This document shows, piece by piece, positions 37,501 to 46,723 of a stretch of DNA of 64,000 nucleotides. The notes under the pieces were generated by a model. It was given only the letters and a program-made list of their open reading frames with translations, made no database searches and had not been told where the DNA came from. A program made the position numbers and the translations under genes. The stretch lies in the NCBI GenBank assembly GCA_024277175.1, contig JAJRVT010000155.1, positions 1 through 64,000 of the forward strand, read 5' to 3'. Each line of letters begins with the position of its first letter. Positions within the stretch are counted from its first letter, which is position 1. Source of the DNA: Chloroflexota bacterium. Lineage in GTDB: Bacteria; Chloroflexota; Anaerolineae; Caldilineales; Caldilineaceae.

Positions 37501-40373
37501 CGGGCGATGACCGCGTAGCCCCCCGGCTCGACGACCAGGTCCGCGGCGATGGTGTGGCCGTCGCTGCCCAAATCAGCGATACGCCAGCCGCGCAGGTTCA
37601 CCGCTGCATCATCAGCGTTGTACAACTCGATCCATTCGCCGTCGCTGTCGTTGACCGCGTCCGGATTGGCCAGAAATTCGCTGATGAAGACCCGCGGCGG
37701 TGGGCCGACAATGGGCGGAACCGTAGGCGCTTCCGTCGGTCCCGGCGTAGGCGTGCTTGCCCCCGTCGGCGTGGGCGTGGGTAGATCCGGTCCCGGAACA
37801 TAGGCTTGACCAGGGCTGCCAAAATCTCCCGCCGAGCCGGGCCAAGGCGTTTGCGCGGTCGCCCAGCCATCACCGGCCGCGAAACCCGTTCGCTCCAGGC
37901 TCGCGCCTTTGGTTGTCGATAGCTCGTCATTCCCCCAGATTACCCGATCCACCTCCACATCGCCAGGCGCAAGCAGCAGAATCTCGTCGTCTCCGTTGGC
38001 CAGGCTGATCGAACTGTAGACGTAGGCCACGTCCACGCCACCGTTGGCCGCGCGATCCCCGTTGCGAGCGATGACCGTGTAGCCACCCGGCCCGATGACC
38101 AGGTCCGCGGCGATGGTGTGGCCGTCGCTGCCCAGGTCTGCGATCCGCCACCCGCGCAGGTTCACGGCCGCGCCGTCAGCGTTGTACAACTCGATCCACT
38201 CGCCGTCGCTGTCGTTGACCGCGTCCGGGTTGGCCAAAAATTCGCTGATGAAGACCCGCGGCGGTGGGCCGACAATGGGCGGGACCGTCGGTTCGCTGGT
38301 GGGTTCCGGGGTGACCGGTGTGGCGGTTGGCAGCGGAACAGAGGTCGCGGTTGGCCCGGGAGTAGGCGTGGCGGTCGGTGGCGGCTCGACATAGGCCTGG
38401 CCGGGGCTGCCAAAGTCGCCGGCCGAGCCAGGCCAGGGCGTCTGCGCGGTCACCCAACCGTCGCCAGCCGTGAAGCCGGTCCGCTCCAGGCTCGCGCCTT
38501 TGGTTGTGGACAGGTCGCCATCGCCCCAGATCACCCGGTCCACTTCCACGCCGCCGGGTGCGAGTAGCAAAAGTTCGTCGTCTCCGTTGGCCAAGCTGAT
38601 CGAACTGTAGACGTAGGCCACGTCCACGCCACCGTTGGTCGCGCGATCCTCGTTGCGGGCGATGACCGCGTAGCCGCCCGGTGCGATGATCAGATCGTCA
38701 GCGAGGGTGTGGCTGTCGCTGCCCAGGTCGGCCATGCGCCAGCCGCGCAGGTTCACCGCTGCGTCGTCGCCGTTGAACAGCTCGACCCACTCGCCCGCGC
38801 TGTCGTTGACCGCATCCGGGTTGGCCAAGAACTCGCTGATGAAGACCTGCGGCGGTGGGCCGACAATAGGCGGGACCGTCGGTTCGCTGGTGGGTTCCGG
38901 GGTGACCAGTATGGCGGTTGGCAGCGGAACGGACGTCATCGTCGAACCCGGTGTGGGCGTGAAAGTGGACGGCGGCGGAACATAGGGTTGGCCGGGGCTG
39001 CCCAGGTCACCGGCTGAGCCAGGCCAAGGCGTGCTGGCTGTCATCCAGCCGTCATCAGGGCCAAAGCCGATCCGCTCCAGGCTGGCTCCTGACGTGACAG
39101 AAAGGCCGTCATCGCCCCAAGTCACCTGGTCCACGGGAACGCCACCCGGCGCGAGCAGGCGGATCTCATCACTGCCGTTGCCCAGACTCACGCCCTGGTA
39201 GACGTAGAGGGGAACGACGCCGCCATTGCTGGAGCGCTCCCCGTTGCGGGCCAGCACCGCGTATTCACCGGGTTGGAGCCACACATCGGCGTCGATGAGA
39301 TGGCTGTCGCTGCCGAAGTCCGAGAGGTACCAGCCGCGCAGGTTCACGGTCCAGCTTTCGGCGTTGTAGATCTCGATCCACTCGCCTTCGTTGTCGTCGA
39401 CCGCGTCCGGGTCGGCCAGGAATTCGCTGATGAAAACCTTGGGCGGTGGGCCGGGCGTGGCGACCGGAGTGGGCGTGGCGGTGGGTGGGATAGGAATGGG
39501 AGTGGCCGTGGGTTCAGGCGTGGGCGGCGGTGCATAGGCCTGGCCGGGGCTGCCAAAATCGCCAGCCGAACCAGGCCAGGGTACGTTGGCCGTGACCCAA
39601 CTGTCCCCACCTGCGAAGCCGATTCGCTCCAGGCTGGCGCCTTTGGTGACAGAAGGAACGCCCTCGATCCCCCAGACCACCCGGTCCACTTCTACATCGC
39701 CAGGCGCAAAGATCAGTATTTCATCGTCACCATTGGCCAATTTTACAGAATTGTAACTATAGACATAGGCTACGTTCACGCCACCGTTGGCGGTCAAGTC
39801 ATTATTGACGCCGAGAACGAGATACTCACCCGGCTGGATCCAGACGTCATCGTCAATGGTGTATCCGATGCTGTCCAGGTCAGCCAAACGCCAGCCGTTG
39901 AGATTGATGGCCATACTGTCGCCATTGTAAAGCTCGATCCATTCGCCCTCGCTGTCATTGACTGCGTCCGGGTTGGCCAGAAATTCGCTGATAAAGACCT
40001 GCGGCGGTGGACCAGTCGGGGGCGGCGTGGGCGTCTCACTCGGCGTGGGCGTAGGAGTCGGCGTATCAACCGGCGTGGACGTGGAGGTAGGCGTCTCAGT
40101 CGGGGCAGGAATAGTCTCCCACGGAGACGTAGGCACAGGGCCTTCAGGAGATATATCAGGAAGAAGGGGTGCGATCTGTCCCCGGGGCTTGACCATCAGG
40201 GACGCGACCGGCGTGGGGAATGGCGTGGCGGCGTGGAGCGTTCCCGCCGGGCCGGATTCGGCCGCCAGGGCAAGTAGGAGAATGAAGGCAAACGCGCCGA
40301 CGAAATGAAGACGTAAAACGTGAAGACGTGAGGCGTACGTGCGCGAAAAGCGGAGAAAACGAGCAACCATCAT
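34575..40373 (-). CDS. Giant exported protein with lamin-tail-domain repeats, a degenerate PHP/CehA-like domain and a C-terminal OB-like domain
   Basis: A very large secreted protein (about 1930 aa). A signal sequence is followed by T/P/V-rich linkers. Five near-identical lamin-tail (LTD) units start with VFISEFLANPDAVND and contain GEWIELYN and LRGWRIADLGSD. A sixth, divergent LTD-like unit begins at IDEVAFKSADEEFIVLRN. Around residues 1290-1580 comes a CehA/McbA-type PHP-like region whose metal ligands are mostly replaced. A seventh LTD (RISEIMPAPQLDYNGDGVVDNDDEFIELEN) and a C-terminal OB-like domain (YVADPAGDGV, VLVRGVTKSFRGEMEIRL) end the protein. LTDs occur in extracellular nucleases and surface proteins; no nuclease domain is present. 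It is probably a cell-surface or matrix protein. Start ATG 40373 or 40370. Confidence 0.8.
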   Translation of the reverse strand: MMVARFLRFSRTYASRLHVLRLHFVGAFAFILLLALAAESGPAGTLHAATPFPTPVASLMVKPRGQIAPLLPDISPEGPVPTSPWETIPAPTETPTSTSTPVDTPTPTPTPSETPTPPPTGPPPQVFISEFLANPDAVNDSEGEWIELYNGDSMAINLNGWRLADLDSIGYTIDDDVWIQPGEYLVLGVNNDLTANGGVNVAYVYSYNSVKLANGDDEILIFAPGDVEVDRVVWGIEGVPSVTKGASLERIGFAGGDSWVTANVPWPGSAGDFGSPGQAYAPPPTPEPTATPIPIPPTATPTPVATPGPPPKVFISEFLADPDAVDDNEGEWIEIYNAESWTVNLRGWYLSDFGSDSHLIDADVWLQPGEYAVLARNGERSSNGGVVPLYVYQGVSLGNGSDEIRLLAPGGVPVDQVTWGDDGLSVTSGASLERIGFGPDDGWMTASTPWPGSAGDLGSPGQPYVPPPSTFTPTPGSTMTSVPLPTAILVTPEPTSEPTVPPIVGPPPQVFISEFLANPDAVNDSAGEWVELFNGDDAAVNLRGWRMADLGSDSHTLADDLIIAPGGYAVIARNEDRATNGGVDVAYVYSSISLANGDDELLLLAPGGVEVDRVIWGDGDLSTTKGASLERTGFTAGDGWVTAQTPWPGSAGDFGSPGQAYVEPPPTATPTPGPTATSVPLPTATPVTPEPTSEPTVPPIVGPPPRVFISEFLANPDAVNDSDGEWIELYNADGAAVNLRGWRIADLGSDGHTIAADLVIGPGGYTVIARNGDRAANGGVDVAYVYSSISLANGDDEILLLAPGDVEVDRVIWGNDELSTTKGASLERTGFAAGDGWATAQTPWPGSAGDFGSPGQAYVPGPDLPTPTPTGASTPTPGPTEAPTVPPIVGPPPRVFISEFLANPDAVNDSDGEWIELYNADDAAVNLRGWRIADLGSDGHTIAADLVVEPGGYAVIARNGDYAANGGVSVAYVYSSISLANGDDELLLLAPGDLEVDRVVWGDGGLSTTKGASLERTGFAPDDGWVTAQTPWPGSAGDLGSPGQAYAGSGTPVPTAFVSPTPDASPTASPTISPTTTPPPAGDVWSPSPAPSPLRIDEVAFKSADEEFIVLRNVGDAPLGLDGWRVGDAERPGDGEGMYALPGDATLAPGASFVIARDGAAFRATFARAADAQFEESGDPAPVLERLPGLASGKWALNDGGDEVALLNPAGELADAVAYGDGDYAALDLTGPLRPPAGFSLQDAPGQVSAMDTDDQRQRWLFAPPDPFVSVVLPASLVHDNPALDDGMVAVWGSLGARSNFSQGFTAPPAYLLAAAAAEGLDFLALADDNQVTAAPGGPALTLPAWRWNGSDGEEAIVYAPRATQATNARELQLWLGEASAYAQWLTEPAPDNWPVIAASGDDVYAPGELQPLIDAWVGRDYPLLPAGDANPSLPGRLSLYPRYTGLVVQSRDVFGLTTALIERRGWLTSRPGIWLALRAEMEDGLVRWMGSAIPPANEVTLDIRYGDTAGDVAGLTLWQNDQPIQQLDVPPADGHWRVRTAAIPGARLFVVATQTDGDFAVTAPIFVRPGVAGQVRISEIMPAPQLDYNGDGVVDNDDEFIELENLDPGPASLAGWQLSDRRGDETPGRRYTFGGGAFIGGGQRLVIWRSESRLNMNNQDDYVRLLDPEGREVDAVGWSVAPGGSIGRDEESGDWQHDTVPTPGEINLGMHGTGKHPVETIDPGEGQASGSPGSLTMAKRQGLERWVEFRGVVIAPPGLFNASMYVADPAGDGVTGGLGVRVYLRHGQLPPLAEGDWVLVRGVTKSFRGEMEIRLDDPAQVWRIEGGAPLAPLLVTIAEIGESLEGRLVRFSGVVSGWQGDSIYLADPDRPDVEPVRVTVRSSLGWKRPYVEKGERFIVTGVVGQFAKEKPWNGGYRVLVRYEDDLTKIEN
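37233..40010 (-). repeat. Array of five LTD-encoding tandem repeats, 560-595 bp each
   Basis: Units end at about 40010, 39450, 38860, 38268 and 37703 on the plus strand. The conserved block around ttcgctgatgaagacc and gcggcggtgggcc is almost identical at the DNA level in the inner units, while the T/P-linker segments vary in length and sequence. This is the pattern of recent duplication or gene conversion. Confidence 0.9.
40307..40345. repeat. Family A repeat inside the signal-peptide coding region
   Basis: acgtaaaacgtgaagacgtgaggcgt matches the family A units at 491-540 and 2809-2899. Read on the minus strand it encodes the residues TYASRLHVLRLH that precede the hydrophobic core of the signal peptide of the giant exported protein. 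Confidence 0.7.
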
Positions 40374-40400
40374 TGCACCCCCCGAGGGATAGAAGCACAA

Positions 40401-40801
40401 CTGGCGGATAGAAATTATGGCGACGATAATACGATAGGGCTATCATAGAGGAGGGAGGGCAGCTTGTCAAGTGCGAAAAGGAGCCTCGAAACAAAATTCC
40501 AGGCTGATAGCTCAGGTTCGCTAAAGCGGACTGATCAGCACGTTCTTGGGGTAGCCAGTCCGTGCGGTTCCAAACCACACCTACGATAGCATGAATCTGT
40601 GAACCATACCTGAAATGGCGCGCCAGTGCGCGTTAGCGCAGCCCTGCCGCCAACTGCGCTAACGCGCACACGACGAATGGGTTAGGCGCTTCCCGGAAAT
40701 TAACGTCCCCGGCACGAATCACGAATTTTGACATCGACCAGAGGACGCTTGGTCCGTGCCGGGGACGTTACGGATATTCATTTTTCCTGGAACGGCCTTA
40801 C
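40401..40801. other. 401-nt intergenic region with two long perfect hairpins
   Basis: gtgcgcgttagcgcag (40626-40641) pairs exactly with 40654-40669, and taacgtccccggcacg (40701-40716) pairs exactly with 40755-40770. Both are 16 bp. The region lies downstream of purH and upstream of the giant exported protein gene (both minus strand). There is no T-tract and no open gene. Confidence 0.85.
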
Positions 40802-42337
<1,536 letters not shown>

Positions 42338-42510
42338 GGGTGGATGCTCCTATGCTCCTGGGATTGCCTGTGAGATGCACAAGTTTGGGGTGAGGATAAT
42401 GTTTTTCATCGCAGCGTAAAAGATGCATAGTGGATCGGGAGACAGACGTTCCATGCCTTTTTCTGGTTCCCGTGAATTCATATGATCGGCGGACTCGGAT
42501 TGAACAACGA

Positions 42511-43776
42511 CTATTCGCTCTTTCGCACGCGGTAGAGCATCTCCCCGGCCTTGGGCACGAAGAGAATCCCCTCATCCTCCCGATCCTTCCATGCATCCAG
42601 ATCGATGGTCGCCGGATCCTGATAGCCCAACGCCAACTGCGCGCAGTCCTCGGGCGGCAGTTTAGTGGCCAGGGTCACGTCCACCCGCGGATACTCGATC
42701 CCGTTTTCATAGCGCCCCGCACCGCGCACGTGGGTGCTGTGGGCCAGGACGCCCAGGGGAATGTGCTTGAACTTGTCCCACTGCTTGAGAAAATACTCCA
42801 GCACGTGGTAGCCGATCTCGTAGATGTACTTGCCGTGGACATGGCTGACCACGTCGAGGTGAGGCGCGTAGATAATGACCTGGCCGCCGTCCGCGACCAC
42901 TGGGTCCAGCTTGTACATGGCCTTGCCGGCCGTCCACAGTTCGTCGTACATAGGCGGCGCCCAGGAGAGCACCCGCTGGAACGGCTTATCATACCAGAGG
43001 ATGTGACGCTGAGAAGAAAGGTCGGCCGCGGCTTCCCAGGCCGTGACATGATCGCCCACGAAGATCCCCGCCAGTCCCTTGCCCACCACCACCATGGAAA
43101 CCAGGGTGACGGGCGTGGGCACATGCTCGGCCGCTGCGTGGATCATGCGACGCATGGCCGTGTCTTTGACGCCGATGGTGTCGATCACGCCCACCAGCGC
43201 GCCCAGCCAGTGGGTGACGTTGATCATTTCCGGGCCGGAGATGCCGGGGAAGAGATACTTGGCCCCGCCCGAAAAGCCGACCACCTCATGGGGAAAGGTC
43301 GGCCCCAGGATCAGGATGTGGTCGTAGTCCAGCACCGCGCGGTTGATGTTGACGGGCACGTCGCCGCCCAGAGTGTAGTGCCAGACGTCGCCGGCGATGG
43401 TCTGAATCTGGGCCTTGGGCAGCACGCCCAGTTGGGTCAGGGCGTCGGGCGAATCCCAGGCGTGGTTCAGCAGCCCGATATGTTTGTAGACCGTTGCCCG
43501 TTCCTCCGCGCTGATCCCTACCAGCCGGTTAAGTTCTTCTCCAGAGAGCGCCGGATGGGTGCCCAACGCCACCATGAAATCGAGCTGTCGTGCATCGTGT
43601 AGCAGCTCGACTACGTAGCGGAAGAGTTGGGGCAGGGGAATGGTGCGGGTGTGGTCGGGGATCAACACCAACACCTTCTGGCCGCTGAACTCTCCCTCCA
43701 GCCCGGCGGCCAGTGTATTACGAATGGTCTTCTCATCGAGCAGGCCATGGTCGGATACTGCTTGCGCCGTGATCAT
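42511..43776 (-). CDS. LarA-family nickel-pincer racemase/epimerase (candidate aldonate 2-epimerase)
   Basis: A 421-aa LarA-type enzyme. LarA uses the nickel-pincer nucleotide cofactor to invert 2-hydroxyacids by hydride transfer. The substrate motif DHTRTIP and LGTH are present. The segment PHEVVGFSGGAKYLFPGISGPEMINVTH places His, Lys (+10) and His (+26) at the same spacing as LarA His174, Lys184 (cofactor attachment) and His200. I start at ATG 43776 behind an AGGGG site; the longer frame adds 30 residues encoded by a family D repeat. It follows uxaE and an SDR on the same strand, so an aldonate such as mannonate is a more likely substrate than lactate. No larB, larC or larE is nearby. Confidence 0.85.
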   Translation of the reverse strand: MITAQAVSDHGLLDEKTIRNTLAAGLEGEFSGQKVLVLIPDHTRTIPLPQLFRYVVELLHDARQLDFMVALGTHPALSGEELNRLVGISAEERATVYKHIGLLNHAWDSPDALTQLGVLPKAQIQTIAGDVWHYTLGGDVPVNINRAVLDYDHILILGPTFPHEVVGFSGGAKYLFPGISGPEMINVTHWLGALVGVIDTIGVKDTAMRRMIHAAAEHVPTPVTLVSMVVVGKGLAGIFVGDHVTAWEAAADLSSQRHILWYDKPFQRVLSWAPPMYDELWTAGKAMYKLDPVVADGGQVIIYAPHLDVVSHVHGKYIYEIGYHVLEYFLKQWDKFKHIPLGVLAHSTHVRGAGRYENGIEYPRVDVTLATKLPPEDCAQLALGYQDPATIDLDAWKDREDEGILFVPKAGEMLYRVRKSE

Positions 43777-43800
43777 GCTGTTACCCCTTTGCGCTGAAAT

Positions 43801-43870
43801 TTCTTGAGATTGAAGAGATTGGGAGATTGGAGACTGGCGTGTGACCGAAGAATCTCCAATCTCCATTCTC
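43801..43870. repeat. Family D repeat (gagattgggagattggag), copy 1
   Basis: ggagattggaga (43822-43833) pairs exactly with 43853-43864 within iterated gattgaagagattggg units. It lies between the SDR stop and the LarA-like start. Other copies are at 50583-50650 and 58676-58760. Confidence 0.85.
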
Positions 43871-43872
43871 TC

Positions 43873-44709
43873 CTATACGCCACTATACGCGCTGAACCCG
43901 CCATCAATCGGAACCACCACGCCGGTGACGAACGCCGACGCGGGGGAGAGCAGCCAGAGAACGGTCCCCAGCAGATCATCGGCGTTGCCGAAGCGGCCCA
44001 TGGGCGTGTGGTCGACGATCTGCCGGCCGCGCTGGGTCAACCCGCCCGTCTTCTCATCGGTAAGCAAAAAACGATTCTGGGGGGTGATGAAAAAGCCAGG
44101 GGCGATAGCGTTGACGCGGATGTTGGGCGAGTACTCCTGGGCCATGTGGACGGCCAGCCACTGGGTAAAATTGCTTACACCAGCCTTGGCCGCGGAATAG
44201 GCCGGGATACGGGTCAGTGGTCTGAACGCGTTCATGGACGAGATGTTCAGAATCACGCCCTGATTCCGATCCACCATGACGCGACCGAAAGTCTGGCTGG
44301 GCAGGATAGTGCCTACGATGTTGAGATCGAAAACGAATCCCAATGCATCCCGGGGCAGGTCGAAAAAGGACTGATCGGGCCCGGTCGTGGCGCCAGGGTG
44401 ATTGCCGCCGGCTGCGTTGATGAGCATATCAACCGCCCCAAAATGTTTCTGAATAATCGCGGCCGCCGCCTCCAGCGAATCCCGATCCAGAACATCTCCG
44501 TAGACGACCACATACTTGCCTGGCCCTGCGTCCATGGGTTCTTTGAGCGCGTCCGACAGGTTGGGGTTGCGGTCCAGCACGGCCACATTGGCGCCGCAAC
44601 CCACCAGCGCGCAGGCCATTTCACCGCCCAACACGCCTGTCCCTCCGGTGATGACGACGGTTTTTCCCGAAAAATCATACCACTGGGTAAGCTCCTGTAA
44701 ATTCATCAT
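43873..44709 (-). CDS. SDR oxidoreductase, probably fructuronate reductase / D-mannonate oxidoreductase
   Basis: A 278-aa short-chain dehydrogenase. The cofactor loop is TGGTGVLGGEMA, then INAAGG, the catalytic serine region LNISSM, and YSAAK. The long loop after INAAGGNHPGATTG and the segment NAFRPLTRIPAYSAAKAGVSNFTQWLAVHMAQEY are characteristic of the mannonate-oxidoreductase subgroup of SDRs (the Bacillus-type UxuB). It would reduce D-fructuronate to D-mannonate. It lies directly after uxaE on the minus strand, which supports that role. Confidence 0.8.
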   Translation of the reverse strand: MMNLQELTQWYDFSGKTVVITGGTGVLGGEMACALVGCGANVAVLDRNPNLSDALKEPMDAGPGKYVVVYGDVLDRDSLEAAAAIIQKHFGAVDMLINAAGGNHPGATTGPDQSFFDLPRDALGFVFDLNIVGTILPSQTFGRVMVDRNQGVILNISSMNAFRPLTRIPAYSAAKAGVSNFTQWLAVHMAQEYSPNIRVNAIAPGFFITPQNRFLLTDEKTGGLTQRGRQIVDHTPMGRFGNADDLLGTVLWLLSPASAFVTGVVVPIDGGFSAYSGV

Positions 44710-44734
44710 GCATCTCCCAAATCATGTATGTTCT

Positions 44735-44935
44735 AAGATAGACCACGGATTGGGCGGAAACAGCCGGATTTTTGCAACTATTCAGCAATTACCGTTGGAA
44801 CGCGGATTTTACGGAGTTAGATCAGATTTTATCAGCGCAAATCCGCGTTCCAACGAAGCCTGGCTGAACAGGTACGAATTTTTTTAAAAAGATCCGTAAA
44901 AATCAACCCAATCCGGGGGCTATCAAAAAATTAGC
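44735..44935. repeat. Family C hairpin repeats, two nested units
   Basis: An inner unit has a 16-bp perfect inverted repeat (gttggaacgcggattt at 44794-44809 with 44839-44854). An outer unit runs from tagaccacggattgggcgg to caacccaatccgggggctat. The element fills the gap between uxaE and the SDR gene, inside the presumed operon. Confidence 0.88.
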
Positions 44936-44949
44936 TGCGATGTTTCATT

Positions 44950-46404
44950 TCATCTACAAAACGGCGCCAGGTGGCGCGCGAAATGTCTCTCCAGGCCGGT
45001 CCGGTACTCGTCCTCGTGAACAGTCAACAGTTGCTGAAGCGCATCGCCATATTCATCCAGGATGGAGCCAAAGGTGACGTGCAGCACCTGTCGGGCGTCA
45101 AACTGGTCCAGCAATCCGGGCAGTTCCGCGTCCGTCAACTGCTCAGCCGCGGGGACCCGGTCCAGTCGCCCATCGATATAGTAGGTTGCGCGATCATGCT
45201 CGAAGCGGGCCAGGGCCAGGGTCAACATGCGCCGGAAGAGGACTGGCTCATCCTTGGCCGCCACCCGCAGCGCCTCCAGATAGGAGGTGCCGGCCGTCTT
45301 GACGTGCACATAGCCCCGGGCGTAGCGGTTGATGGCCGGATAGATGCTGAACTTGTCCGAACCGGTGTGGATGCTGAGTTTATAGGCGTCGAAGTGGTGG
45401 AGGATGGCGGTGTGGCGAGCCAGTTCAGTTTCGAACTCGGCCAGATTCCCCATGTAGTCCACCCCTTTCTGGAACTTACCCACAAAACGCGGGGCGAGGC
45501 TCACCAGGGGCGCGCCTCGCCGAAGCAACTCATTGGCGATGAAAAAATGTTCGTGGATAGAAGTGGGCGTGTCGGTCTCATCCACAGACATCTCCAGGTC
45601 GTAGGGCCGCCCACCCATCTGCTCGTCCAGAGCCTGGATGATGGTCAGGGTATGGACTACGGCCGGGCCATACTTCACCAGCGCTCGCAACAGGATCTCC
45701 TCATCGAAGACCAGGGTCAACCCGTCCAGTTCGAACGGCCCCTGACAGTAGTCTCGGTGCAGATCGTCATAGGCGACGCCCAGTTCCGCCCATGGCAGAC
45801 TCTCAGCCTTAACGCGCAAAATCTCCACGCTGTCTGTCTGGGCTTCATTATCCACATGGTCGCTGGGGTCGATCGTATAGAAGGTGTAGCCTGCATCCAC
45901 AAAGGGGGCCAGCACGCCCACTTCCTTCACGTGGTCCGCGTCCGCGCCCCAGGGTGCGCGCCACCCTTCCTGGAAGACGCCCCACATGGCGAAGTCTATC
46001 ACCTGCTGAGGCGTGCGACCGGTGCGGGTGTTCTCACGTACAGACTGCTGGGCGTAGATGGGGACCATGGGCTGGCCGACGCAGGTGGAGCGCATGGCCT
46101 GGATATGGCCGGGCGTGGCGCAGCCCAGCCGGTCGCCGAAGCCAAAGGAAGGCTGTCGCCCTAAGGGGGCCGGACGCAGCCAAGGCAGTTGCAGCCGCAA
46201 CGCGGCCGCGTTCTGAGCCGAAAGAGGGCAGAGCAAAATCCTGTCATCCCGGCTCAACTCACCCGAAAAATCCGAGGCGTCACCAATGATTCCCAGCCGC
46301 CGCTCACCGTTGGCGTGCAGTTTGCAGAGGAAATAGGTGACGCCTCCCTGCCGGACGATCGAACTGGGGTAGACGTAGCCTTCAGGGCAATTCAATTGTG
46401 ACAT
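44950..46404 (-). CDS. uxaE: Tagaturonate epimerase UxaE
   Basis: A 484-aa protein of the tagaturonate/fructuronate 3-epimerase (UxaE) family, a metal-dependent enzyme that converts D-tagaturonate to D-fructuronate in galacturonate catabolism. Family features that I recognise are the N-terminal VYPSSIVRQGGVTYFLCKL and the block PSFGFGDRLGCATPGHIQA. Acidic and His residues in FSIYPAINRYARGYVHVKTAGTSYLEAL, and HTGSDKFS upstream of it, are plausible metal and substrate ligands. It is the first gene of a set with the SDR and LarA-like genes. Confidence 0.85.
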   Translation of the reverse strand: MSQLNCPEGYVYPSSIVRQGGVTYFLCKLHANGERRLGIIGDASDFSGELSRDDRILLCPLSAQNAAALRLQLPWLRPAPLGRQPSFGFGDRLGCATPGHIQAMRSTCVGQPMVPIYAQQSVRENTRTGRTPQQVIDFAMWGVFQEGWRAPWGADADHVKEVGVLAPFVDAGYTFYTIDPSDHVDNEAQTDSVEILRVKAESLPWAELGVAYDDLHRDYCQGPFELDGLTLVFDEEILLRALVKYGPAVVHTLTIIQALDEQMGGRPYDLEMSVDETDTPTSIHEHFFIANELLRRGAPLVSLAPRFVGKFQKGVDYMGNLAEFETELARHTAILHHFDAYKLSIHTGSDKFSIYPAINRYARGYVHVKTAGTSYLEALRVAAKDEPVLFRRMLTLALARFEHDRATYYIDGRLDRVPAAEQLTDAELPGLLDQFDARQVLHVTFGSILDEYGDALQQLLTVHEDEYRTGLERHFARHLAPFCR

Positions 46405-46493
46405 GATGTCCTCGCCTTACGGGGGCAAATGAAGAAATGTGGATAGATGCTGCTGGTATTGTACAAAAAAAACGCCTATAGTTCGAATCCCGA

Positions 46494-46523
46494 TTGCGCG
46501 AACCGAATTCAGCGGCCTATAAT
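46494..46523 (+). promoter_or_regulatory. Sigma-70-type promoter for the CitE-like gene
   Basis: TTGCGC (46494-46499), an 18-nt spacer, then a consensus TATAAT (46518-46523). The transcript would begin just before a family E repeat and reach the ATG at 46724. Confidence 0.65.
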
Positions 46524-46530
46524 GAGTGTA

Positions 46531-46692
46531 AAATTTTGACGCAAAGCCTCCAGTTGAACCTGATCGGTTCAATTCCTCCTAAAAGAAACTGGGGAGTGAG
46601 TTTCTTAGTAGGCGCGAAGGCGCAGAGAAACGCAGAGGTTTTGTTATCCTTTCTCTCTGCCCCCCTATGCGTCTCACCGTCTTTGCATCAAA
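46531..46692. repeat. Family E repeat, copy 2, in a gene leader
   Basis: tttgacgcaaag (46535-46546) pairs with 46681-46692 with one mismatch. Between them are gcgaaggcgcagagaaacgc-type units and their complements. It forms most of the leader between the promoter and the CitE-like start. Confidence 0.8.
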
Positions 46693-46723
46693 GTCCCGAA
46701 ACAACGAACAAAGGAGTCGCTCC

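Noticed and set aside
42338-42510. Purine riboswitch upstream of purH
   Set aside because: No conserved purine-aptamer core or expression-platform hairpin was seen in the 173-nt leader.
46478-46492. gttcgaatcc resembles a tRNA T-loop
   Set aside because: The flanking bases cannot form a five-pair T-stem, and no acceptor or anticodon arm is present.
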